Assembly: GCA_945866285.1 (NCBI GenBank)
Contig: CAMBHC010000022.1
Coordinates: 1 to 15,315, forward strand
Length of the DNA: 15,315 nt
Direction of reading: 5' to 3'
Origin: Candidatus Sulfopaludibacter sp. SbA3
Lineage (GTDB): Bacteria > Acidobacteriota > Vicinamibacteria > Vicinamibacterales > UBA2999
The notes beneath the pieces were generated by a model. The model saw nothing but the letters and a program-made list of their open reading frames with translations. It did no database searches and was not told the origin of the DNA. The number at the start of each line of letters is the position of its first letter. Position 1 is the stretch's first letter. Position numbers and translations under genes: made by a program. Positions 1 to 9,700 of this stretch are shown here, in pieces.

Positions 1-1
1 C

Positions 2-1144
<1,143 letters not shown>

Positions 1145-1147
1145 CCG

Positions 1148-2053
1148 ATGCCGTCACTTCTCGACATCCGTCGTCGCGTCCGCGCGGTCAAGTCGACGCA
1201 GCAGATCACGAAGGCCATGAAAATGGTCTCTTCGTCGAAGCTGCGCCGCGCGCAGGAACGGATTCTCAAGAGCCGCCCGTACGCGCAAGAGATGCTGCGG
1301 GTCTTCAACAACCTGGCGACGCGAACCGACAACGCCGCACATCCGCTGTTGAACGACGATCCGCTGGCGGCGCGAACGCTGCTGATCGTGATCACCGCGG
1401 ACCGCGGACTGTGTGGCAGCTTCAACACCAACGTCGCCAAGGCCGCGTTGCAGTTCACGATCGACCAGCCGAAGTCGCCTGATGGCCGCGACGTCGCCAT
1501 GGCGCTGGTCGGCCGCAAAGCCCGCGACTTCTTCCAGCGTCGCGGCTTCGACGTGTTGTACGAAGAAATCGGGTTATTCCAGAACGTGAAGTGGTCGCAC
1601 GCGCAGGCGATTGCCTCCACCGCGATCAAGGAATTCATGGGACCGGACGTCAGCTCGGTCTACCTGGTCTACAACGAATTCAAGTCGGTGATCTCCCAGC
1701 GGGTCGTGATCGAGAAGCTTCTGCCGATTCCCCGCCTTCGCGCCGAGGACACAAATTCAGACGCTTCGGCGGGGCAGGCTCCGTCAGCATCCTCGGCGGC
1801 AGATTACCTGTTCGAGCCCGCACCAGGGGAGCTGTTGAACACGCTGCTCCCGATGCATGTGGCCGTCCAGGTCAACCGCGCGCTGCTCGAGTCATCCGCC
1901 GCCGAGCATGCGGCGCGCATGCAGTCGATGGACAGCGCAACCCGCAACGCGAAGGAAATGGTGGACCGCCTGACCCTGTACATGAACAAGGTTCGTCAGG
2001 CCGCCATCACGCGCGAGATTATTGAAGTGGTATCGGGAGCCCAGGCGACGTAG
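1148..2053 (+). CDS. atpG: F1 ATP synthase subunit gamma
   Basis: This is the central rotor shaft of F1, which couples c-ring rotation to catalysis in the alpha/beta hexamer. The 301-residue length is normal. The N-terminal helix reads MPSLLDIRRRVRAVKSTQQI followed by TKAMKMVSSSKLRRAQ, and the C-terminal helix holds MNKVRQAAITREIIEVVSGA. Both are the strongly conserved coiled-coil ends of the family. A less conserved Ser/Ala-rich stretch around residues 200-220 (EDTNSDASAGQAPSASS) lies in a region that is variable in the family. The ATG at 1148 is three bases after the atpA stop, so the two are probably translationally coupled. The TAG stop touches a palindromic repeat whose first G is the last base of the stop codon. 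Confidence 0.97.
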   Translation: MPSLLDIRRRVRAVKSTQQITKAMKMVSSSKLRRAQERILKSRPYAQEMLRVFNNLATRTDNAAHPLLNDDPLAARTLLIVITADRGLCGSFNTNVAKAALQFTIDQPKSPDGRDVAMALVGRKARDFFQRRGFDVLYEEIGLFQNVKWSHAQAIASTAIKEFMGPDVSSVYLVYNEFKSVISQRVVIEKLLPIPRLRAEDTNSDASAGQAPSASSAADYLFEPAPGELLNTLLPMHVAVQVNRALLESSAAEHAARMQSMDSATRNAKEMVDRLTLYMNKVRQAAITREIIEVVSGAQAT

Positions 2054-2104
2054 TCCGGCTAAAGCCGGACGCCACATTGATGTGGTGTCCGCCGTTAGGC
2101 GGAC
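2053..2104. repeat. Double palindrome (REP/BIME-like) between atpG and atpD
   Basis: Three hairpins lie head to tail. They are GTCCGGC/GCCGGAC (2053-2059 with 2064-2070), CCACAT/ATGTGG (2072-2077 with 2080-2085) and GTCCGCC/GGCGGAC (2087-2093 with 2098-2104). The outer two have 7-bp stems and 4-base loops. The whole 52-bp unit is also an inverted repeat of itself: the left 25 bases match the reverse complement of the right 25 at 21 positions. Within each stem the differences are compensated and pairing is kept. This is the layout of two REP units facing each other. It lacks a T-tract, so it does not look like a simple terminator. It may alter the mRNA level or stability of atpD relative to atpG. 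Confidence 0.85.
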
Positions 2105-2119
2105 CAGCAGCGAGAATTT

Positions 2120-3571
<1,452 letters not shown>

Positions 3572-3573
3572 CC

Positions 3574-3990
3574 ATGGCTTCACCGACCAAGCTCACACTG
3601 CACATCGTCTCGCCGGACGCCGCCATTTCGAAGGAAGTGGACTACGTGTCGCTGCCTGGCGTGGAAGGCGATTTCGGTGTGCTGCCCGGGCACACGCCGT
3701 TCTTCACGGCGCTGCGGACGGGCGCGATGTGGTACCAGCAGGGTGCGGAAAAGCACAGCCTGCTGGTGTCGGTCGGCTTCGTCGAAGTGCTGCCTGACAA
3801 GGTGTCGGTCATCGCGCAGGTCGCCGAAACCGCCGAAGACCTGGACCAGGCCCGCGCCGAGGCGGGCATGAAGCGCGCTGAAGAAGTGATGGGCGCCGTG
3901 CCCCACGAGATCGACTTCGAGCGTGCGCGGCTGGCCATGCTCCGCACGTTGCAGCAGATGCAGGTGGAAAGCCGCAGAGGCGGTGTTTAG
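3574..3990 (+). CDS. atpC: F1 ATP synthase subunit epsilon
   Basis: This is the rotor subunit at the foot of gamma, which contacts the c-ring and can inhibit ATP hydrolysis. The 138 residues begin TKLTLHIVSPDAAISKEVDY and contain the family signature GDFGVLPGHTPFFTALRTG in the N-terminal beta-sandwich (residues about 1-85). The C-terminal helical pair, with EDLDQARAEAGMKRAEE and FERARLAMLRTLQQ, follows. The ATG is two bases after the atpD stop, so it completes the atpA-G-D-C operon. Its last bases overlap the likely GTG start of the next gene, an exporter permease, by 8 bases. Confidence 0.96.
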   Translation: MASPTKLTLHIVSPDAAISKEVDYVSLPGVEGDFGVLPGHTPFFTALRTGAMWYQQGAEKHSLLVSVGFVEVLPDKVSVIAQVAETAEDLDQARAEAGMKRAEEVMGAVPHEIDFERARLAMLRTLQQMQVESRRGGV

Positions 3991-4777
3991 CAGCCTCGCG
4001 AAGCTCGGCCGCTATCGCGCGCTGATCCTGACCCTGGTGGTCCGCGATCTCAAGGCGCGGTACCGGGGTTCTGTCCTCGGGTTCTTCTGGTCGTTCTTCA
4101 ACCCCGCGCTCCTCCTCTTCATCTACACGTTCGTCTTCACCAAGGTGCTGCCGTCGAGTCACCCGGCCAGCATGGAGCCGTTCGCGCTGTTCATGTTCTG
4201 CGGCATCCTGCCGTGGACCTGGTTCTCCGCGTCCTTGCTCGAGTCGTCCAACACGCTGATCGCCGGCGGCAACCTGATCAAGAAGGTGCTGTTCCCAGCA
4301 GAGGTGTTGCCGATCGTCACCGTGCTGGCAAACATGGTGCACTTCTTCCTCGGCCTGCCGATCCTGGCCGCATTCGTGCTCTATTACCAGCGGCCGATCG
4401 ATCCCCTCGAGTTGCTGTGGCTACCGGTGATCGTGCTGGTGCAGTTGATCCTGAGCACCGGCTTGGCGCTATTCCTGTCGGCGCTCACCGTGCATTTCCG
4501 CGACCTCAAGGACTTGCTCGGTAATCTCCTGACGCTGTGGTTCTTCGCCACGCCGATCATCTACTCGGTGGAAATGGCGCCGCCCGACATGCAGTGGTGG
4601 TTGAACATCAACCCCATGACTCACTTGATGCGGTCGTACCAGGAAGTACTGTTTTTCGACGGCCCGTTCGGCCACCAGCGTTGGCTTCTGGGGTTGGGCG
4701 TGGGATCGGTCGCGGTGTTCCTGGCTGGCTACTTCGTCTTCGATCGGCTTCGCGATAGTTTTGCGGAAGAGGTGTAA
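3983..4777 (+). CDS. wzm: Polysaccharide/O-antigen ABC exporter permease (Wzm/TagG/KpsM family, ABC-2 type)
   Basis: This is an integral inner-membrane subunit that, with the ATPase encoded next, exports a lipid-linked polysaccharide across the cytoplasmic membrane. The family N-terminus is clear: RALILTLVVRDLKARYRGS then LGFFWSFFNPALLLFIYTFVF, an amphipathic interface helix followed by the first membrane span. About six hydrophobic segments follow, including ILAAFVLYY, LLWLPVIVLVQLILSTGLAL, LWFFATPIIYS and LLGLGVGSVAVFLAGYFVF. The segment NINPMTHLMRSYQEVLFF is typical of the family. I chose GTG 3983, giving 264 residues, because the protein then begins at the expected distance from the interface helix. 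The frame extends upstream to another GTG at 3923, but that stretch lies inside atpC and shows no family similarity. Confidence 0.9.
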   Translation: MFSSLAKLGRYRALILTLVVRDLKARYRGSVLGFFWSFFNPALLLFIYTFVFTKVLPSSHPASMEPFALFMFCGILPWTWFSASLLESSNTLIAGGNLIKKVLFPAEVLPIVTVLANMVHFFLGLPILAAFVLYYQRPIDPLELLWLPVIVLVQLILSTGLALFLSALTVHFRDLKDLLGNLLTLWFFATPIIYSVEMAPPDMQWWLNINPMTHLMRSYQEVLFFDGPFGHQRWLLGLGVGSVAVFLAGYFVFDRLRDSFAEEV

Positions 4778-4877
4778 CGGTGTCAGACACCTTTCCAGAA
4801 ATTGCCACCTGTGTGACCATCCTGTTGCCCATGGCCTTTGCCACAGGTAGCAATTTTTGGAAAGGTGTCTGACACCG
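4778..4877. repeat. 100-bp element with 36-bp inverted arms between permease and ATPase genes
   Basis: The left arm is 4778-4813 and the right arm 4842-4877. They are inverted copies matching at 34 of 36 positions, with a 28-base spacer. Each arm starts with its own smaller palindrome, GGTGTCAGACACC. The element begins at the base after the permease TAA and ends on the G of the ATPase GTG, so it fills the whole gap. Both arms, read on opposite strands, spell nearly the same peptide (VAISGKVSDTV and VAIFGKVSDTV), as expected of an inverted repeat. In RNA it would form a long hairpin. It has no transposase gene inside and looks like a non-autonomous or REP-type element. Confidence 0.9.
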
Positions 4878-4879
4878 TG
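4859..4879 (+). promoter_or_regulatory. ATPase ribosome-binding site and GTG start sitting in a hairpin arm
   Basis: GGAAAGG at 4859-4865 is the only good Shine-Dalgarno-like sequence before the ATPase. It lies 11 bases before GTG 4877. Both the site and the first base of the start codon belong to the right arm of the inverted repeat, so pairing with the left arm (4778-4813) would hide them from ribosomes. Upstream in-frame alternatives are TTG 4838 and GTG 4865, also inside the repeat. That sequestration controls translation is inference. Confidence 0.5.
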
Positions 4880-6235
4880 CGTCCCGCGATCGACGTCATC
4901 AACGTCTCAAAGGTTTACCGGCGCTACGCGCGGCGGCGGCAGTTTGCGACGCTCAAGTCCGCACTGCTCGACGGCAGCCTGTTGGGCGACCTGAAGCCGG
5001 ACGAGACCTTCCAGGCGCTGCGTAATGTTTCGTTCTCGGTGCCGAAGGGCTGCACCTACGGCGTGATCGGCAGCAACGGCTCCGGCAAGAGCACGCTGCT
5101 CAAGTGCGTGGCCGGCATCACCAGGCCGACCGAGGGCGAGGTCAAGGTCGATGGCCGCATCTCGGCGCTGATCGAACTGGGCGCCGGCTTCCATCCCGAG
5201 ATCTCCGGCCGCGAGAACATCTTCATCAACGGCATCATGCTCGGCCTCAGCAAGAAAGAGGTCCAGCGCCGCTTCGACGAAATCGTCGAGTTCGCCGAGA
5301 TGCAGGACTTCATCGACGCGCCGGTCAAGACCTACTCGTCGGGCATGTACATGCGCCTGGGCTTTGCGGTCGCGATTCACGTCGACCCTGAAGTGCTACT
5401 GGTTGACGAAGTGCTGGCCGTCGGCGACCAGGGTTTCACCCACAAGTGCCTCGACAAGTTCTCGGACTTCCGCCGGCGCAACAAGTCGATCCTGCTCGTG
5501 ACGCACTCGCTCGACCTGGTCGAGAAGTTCTGTGACGAAGCCCACTGGCTGGACAAGGGTGTCTCAAAGGGTGAAGGCGATCCCAAGAAAGTGGTGGCCG
5601 CCTACATCATGAATGTCGAGGACAGCGAGGAGCATTCGCTGGCGAAGGCCGAAGCCGCGCGCCTGGCCGCCTCGGCATCTGAGGTGCCGCAGGCGCCACC
5701 ACCTGATGTCGATGGTGAGAAGGCCCCCGAGAATCCCGTCGATGATGCCGAGACGACCCGCGATGGGTTCAAGGCGACGGAAGGGCGATGGGGCACGCGC
5801 GAGATCGAGATTACCCAGGTCTCAATCAGCGGCCCCGACGGCGAGTCCGGCCACGTGTTCCAGAGCGGCGACGACATCACGGTCCACATGACGATGACGG
5901 CCAAGGAGCCGATCACCGATTTCGTATTCGGCCTCGGCCTGTTCAACGCCGATGGCGTGTGCATTTACGGTACCAACACGAATCTCGAGGAATTCCAGCC
6001 CAGCGAGATCGTCGGCGAGTGCTCCGTGATGTTCGAGATGGACCACCTCGATCTGGTCGAGGGCACCTACCGGTTGGACCTCGCGGCCCACAAGGCCGAT
6101 GGCTATCCCTACGACTACCATCGGCTGCTCTACACCTTCCGCATCAAGTCGCGCGTGCGCGATGTCGGGATCTATCGTCCCGCCCACCGCTGGACCTTTG
6201 GCGGCGGCATTACGATCAAGGGCGGCACCACGTAG
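4877..6235 (+). CDS. wzt: Polysaccharide/O-antigen ABC exporter ATPase with C-terminal Wzt glycan-binding domain
   Basis: This is the cytoplasmic ATPase partner of the preceding permease and powers glycan export. From GTG 4877 it has 452 residues. The ABC domain holds the Walker A GSNGSGKST (residues 65-73), the signature-like YSSGMYMRLGF from 153, the Walker B LLVDE ending at D177-E178, and the switch histidine in LLVTHS (H210). An acidic, Ala/Pro-rich linker (about 245-300) leads to a beta-rich domain (about 305-450) beginning WGTREIEITQVSISG. This matches the Wzt C-terminal domain, which in E. coli O9a recognises the modified non-reducing end of the O-antigen. Presence of this domain suggests export of a terminally capped glycan. 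The stop TAG lies inside a repeat shared with mfd. Confidence 0.92.
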   Translation: MRPAIDVINVSKVYRRYARRRQFATLKSALLDGSLLGDLKPDETFQALRNVSFSVPKGCTYGVIGSNGSGKSTLLKCVAGITRPTEGEVKVDGRISALIELGAGFHPEISGRENIFINGIMLGLSKKEVQRRFDEIVEFAEMQDFIDAPVKTYSSGMYMRLGFAVAIHVDPEVLLVDEVLAVGDQGFTHKCLDKFSDFRRRNKSILLVTHSLDLVEKFCDEAHWLDKGVSKGEGDPKKVVAAYIMNVEDSEEHSLAKAEAARLAASASEVPQAPPPDVDGEKAPENPVDDAETTRDGFKATEGRWGTREIEITQVSISGPDGESGHVFQSGDDITVHMTMTAKEPITDFVFGLGLFNADGVCIYGTNTNLEEFQPSEIVGECSVMFEMDHLDLVEGTYRLDLAAHKADGYPYDYHRLLYTFRIKSRVRDVGIYRPAHRWTFGGGITIKGGTT

Positions 6236-6257
6236 AGGCGGGTCTTCAGACCCGTCC
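6232..6257. repeat. Palindromic repeat at the wzt stop codon (copy 1)
   Basis: A hairpin is formed by CGGGTCT (6239-6245) and AGACCCG (6248-6254) with a 2-base loop. It can be extended by GG/CC (6237-6238 with 6256-6257) around one bulged T. Bases 6232-6254, including the TAG stop of wzt, are identical over 23 bases to the reverse complement of 8096-8118 inside mfd. The stop codon is therefore part of the repeat consensus. Confidence 0.85.
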
Positions 6258-6269
6258 GTAGGACAAGGC

Positions 6270-6734
6270 ATGGCGTTGACCACGAGCGAAGCCGTCGGGT
6301 TGGTGAACCGCGCGCGAGACTCCGGACAGATCATCGTCTTCACCAATGGTGTGTTCGACGTCCTCCACCCAGGCCATGTTCGCTATCTTCGCGACGCACG
6401 GGCGCTGGGCGACCTGCTGATCGTCGGCGTCAACAGCGACCGCTCGGCCCGCGCCCTGGGCAAGGCGCCGGATCGGCCGATCAATCCCGAAGGCGAACGC
6501 GCCGAAGTGCTGGCCGCCCTGCAGTCGGTGGATGCGGTGGTGGTATTCGACGAAAACACACCGCACGCCATCATCACGGCGATCCAGCCCGATATTCTTG
6601 TCAAGGGCGCCGACTGGGGCGAGAACGCGATCGTCGGCCGAGAGGTGGTCGAAGCCCGCGGCGGGAGAGTGGTTCGCATCGAACTGGCGAAGGGTTACTC
6701 GACGACCGCCATCATCAGCCGCATCCGCCGCTGA
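6270..6734 (+). CDS. rfaE2: D-glycero-beta-D-manno-heptose 1-phosphate adenylyltransferase
   Basis: This cytoplasmic nucleotidyltransferase makes ADP-D-glycero-beta-D-manno-heptose from heptose 1-phosphate and ATP, late in the ADP-heptose pathway for LPS inner core. The 154 residues correspond to the C-terminal half of bifunctional HldE; no kinase half is present here. The cytidylyltransferase-like motif TNGVFDVLHPGH is at residues 25-36, followed by LIVGVNSDRSAR, a conserved arginine in INPEGERAEVL, the KGADW motif, and the C-terminal GYSTTAIISRI. ATG 6270 is chosen because AGGA (6260-6263) lies six bases upstream and the family N-terminus fits. The frame is open further upstream but only through wzt and the repeat. 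Confidence 0.93.
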   Translation: MALTTSEAVGLVNRARDSGQIIVFTNGVFDVLHPGHVRYLRDARALGDLLIVGVNSDRSARALGKAPDRPINPEGERAEVLAALQSVDAVVVFDENTPHAIITAIQPDILVKGADWGENAIVGREVVEARGGRVVRIELAKGYSTTAIISRIRR

Positions 6735-6749
6735 CGGCGCTCGGCGTGC

Positions 6750-6755
6750 GATAAT
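6750..6755 (+). promoter_or_regulatory. Possible -10 element upstream of mfd
   Basis: GATAAT at 6750-6755 matches the bacterial -10 consensus at five of six positions and lies 30 bases before the mfd ATG, in the 51-base gap after rfaE2. No good -35 is seen at 16-18 bases; CTGACG at 6731-6736 is only 13 bases away. Confidence 0.3.
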
Positions 6756-6785
6756 TCATGGCTCGGCGGTAAGAGAAATTCGTGC

Positions 6786-9700
6786 ATGTCTAGCGCTCCG
6801 TCACTCGCGTTAAGGTCGCTGCTAATCTCCGTTCTCGGGCGAAGTGGGCTGGCATCCCCCACCCGGCGCGTCAGTGGCGTGACCCCCCCTGTACGGGCGA
6901 TGGCCGTGGCGGCGGCCGCGCGAGGACTACCCGATGGCGTCGTCTTGCACGTTGTGCCCAAGGACGCCGACATCGAGTCCGCGGTCAGCGACATTCGATT
7001 CTTCCTCGGGGCGCTCGAAGGCTCTGCCGATACCGTGGTCGAGCAGCAGGTTCTGCCGTTCCCCTCGCCGCAAGTCGATCCCTACCGAGGCTTTCAGCCT
7101 CACCTGAAGGTCGCATCGGCCCGCGCCCGAGGCCTGCATGCGCTTGCCACGTCCACCCTTCGCTCCCCAGGAGTTTCGGGTGGCAGGCTGACACGTGTCA
7201 TCGTTGCATCCGCGGCGGCATTGCTCACGCGCCTGCCAGACCCGGCGGCGCTGCTGCTCGCGTCGTACGAGATCACCCCAGGCATCGACATTGACCCGCA
7301 CGCCCTCGCCAACACGCTCGTGGCCGGTGGATACGAACCGGCCGACCCGGTCGACGCCCACGGCGAGTTTGCGCGTCGCGGCGGCATTCTCGACGTGTTC
7401 CCGGCCGGGGAAGAACTGCCAATTCGCATCGAGTTCATCGGCGACACCGTGGAATCGATCCGCCGGTTTGATCCAGGCACGCAGCGCTCGGTCGAAACCC
7501 TGGACCGCTTCGGCCTGGTTCCGGTGCGCGAGGGATCGGGGCCCGGCACGGTTACATCGGATCTGTTTCAGTATCTGAGCACCCACAAGTCGCAAGTGTG
7601 GCTCTCAGAGCCATCCGATGTGCAACAGCAGATTGAGGCCGCCTGGGCGCAACTGCAGACCTCATACGCGGACGCTTCGGAACGGCAGAAGGGCGCACCG
7701 AAGGCACCACCGGCGGAGTTAATGCTGTCGTGGGCCGAGGTTGACGCGGCACTCCAGGGTGCGACGGTTGTCGAAGAGCTTGGGATCGGGGATCAGGAGT
7801 CAGGGACCGGGGATCGGGGGGCGGGGACCGAGCTGTCCGTTCAACCAGTCGCGTCGTTCCATGGCCGGATCGCCGATTGGGTCGCCGATGTAAAGGCCGC
7901 CCTCGAACGCGGCGACCGAGTGGTATTCGTGGCTGGCACGCACGGCCGAGCCGAGCGAACCGTGGAATTGCTGCGCGACTACGACGTTCGCGCGGTGATG
8001 GCGACTGATGCCGGGGATGTTGTCTCCGGCGCCGTGCTGGTGGCGGAAGGATGGCTGTCGAAGGGATTTCGGCTGAAGCCAGCCGACCGTCCAGGCGGGT
8101 CTGAAGACCCGCCTCTACAGGTCTATGTCGAAACCGACATCTTCGAAGAGGAGCGCCGCAAGACTGGCGGCGGCCGCAAGCGTTCGCTGGCCGCGACGTT
8201 CCTGTCGGACCTGCGCGATCTCAAGGTCAAGGACCTGATCGTCCACGTTGACCACGGCATTGGCCAGTTCGTCGGACTCAAGCAGATCTCCATTGCCGGT
8301 GGCGACATCGTCCAGGAGTTCCTCGAGCTCCAGTATCACGGTGACGCCAAGCTATTTGTCCCGGTTGAACGCCTGGATCTGATCCAGAAATACACCGGAC
8401 CTGCGAGCCAGCCTCTTGATCGGCTCGGGGGCCAGACCTGGGAGAAGGCCAAGAGCAAGGTCAAGAAAGCCATGCGCGACATGGCCGAAGAGCTGCTGAA
8501 GCTCTACGCCGCGCGCAAGGCGGTGCCGGGTCATGCGTTCAGCACCGACACTCACTGGCAGGAAGAGTTCGAAGGCGCCTTTGAGTTTGACCTCACGGTC
8601 GACCAGGCGACGGCGGTGGCCGACATCAAGCGCGACATGGAATCGTCCACGCCCATGGACCGCTTGCTCTGTGGCGACGTGGGGTACGGCAAGACCGAAG
8701 TGGCCATGCGGGCCGCCTTCAAGGCGGTAATGGACGGCAAGCAGGTCGCATTCCTGGCGCCGACGACGGTGCTCGCGTCGCAGCACTTGAAAACGCTGAA
8801 GGAACGATTCGCGGCGTTCCCCGCGAAGATCGACATGGTCAGCCGTTTCCGCACCAAGCTCGAGATCAAGGAAACCCTCGAGAGCCTGGCTGCCGGCCGG
8901 CTCGACGTGATCGTCGGCACGCACCGCCTGCTGTCCAAGGATGTCCAGTTCAAGGACCTCGGCCTGCTGGTGGTCGATGAAGAACAGCGCTTCGGCGTGG
9001 CGCATAAGGAACGCATCAAGCAGGTGCGCAAGAGAGTCGACGTCCTCACCATGACCGCGACGCCCATTCCGCGCACGCTCAACATGTCGCTGGTGGGCAT
9101 CCGCGACATGTCGGTAATCGAGACGCCGCCGAAGGATCGCCTGTCGATCCAGACCAACGTCGTCAAGTTTGACTCCGCGGTGATCACACGCGCCATTCGC
9201 GCCGAGCTCGCGCGCGGCGGCCAGGTGTTCTTCGTCCACAACCGCGTCGAGTCGATCTACTCGATGGGCAACCTGATCCAGCGGCTGGTCCCTGAAGCGC
9301 GCGTGGTCGTGGGCCACGGGCAGATGGCTGAGGACACGCTCGAAAAAGCGATGCTCGACTTCATGACGCACAAGTGTGACGTCCTGCTGTCGACCACGAT
9401 CGTCGAGAACGGCCTCGACATCCCCAACGCCAACACCATCGTGATCAATCGCGCGGATCGTTACGGGCTGTCGCAGCTCTACCAGTTGCGCGGCCGGGTC
9501 GGCCGCAGCGATCGCGCGGCCTACGCGTATCTGCTGATCCCACCCGAAGAGGCATTGTCGCCAGTGGCGCGCAAGCGGCTCTCGGCGATGAAGGAATTCA
9601 GCGACCTCGGGAGCGGTTTCCGCGTGGCCGCGCTCGATCTCGAGATTCGCGGTGCCGGCAACCTGCTGGGTGGCGAGCAGAGCGGCACCATCGACACGGT

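Noticed and set aside
1741..1800. Repeat insertion in the Ser/Ala-rich stretch of atpG
   Set aside because: No palindrome or direct repeat is visible, and this part of gamma is naturally variable.
2053..2104. Intrinsic terminator after atpG
   Set aside because: There is no T-tract after any of the three hairpins, and atpD must be expressed from the same operon.
4838..4876. TTG 4838 as the start of the ATPase gene
   Set aside because: The extra 13 residues are encoded by the inverted repeat, the mirror copy encodes the same peptide on the other strand, and family similarity begins only after GTG 4877.
6099..6269. Upstream extension of rfaE2 into wzt
   Set aside because: The 57 extra codons are out-of-frame wzt sequence plus a repeat. 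The enzyme family starts near ATG 6270, which has its own ribosome-binding site.
6765..6771. GGCGGTA resembling the start of the RfaH ops element (GGCGGTAGC)
   Set aside because: Only seven bases match, it precedes mfd rather than a glycan operon, and the flanking JUMPstart sequence is missing.
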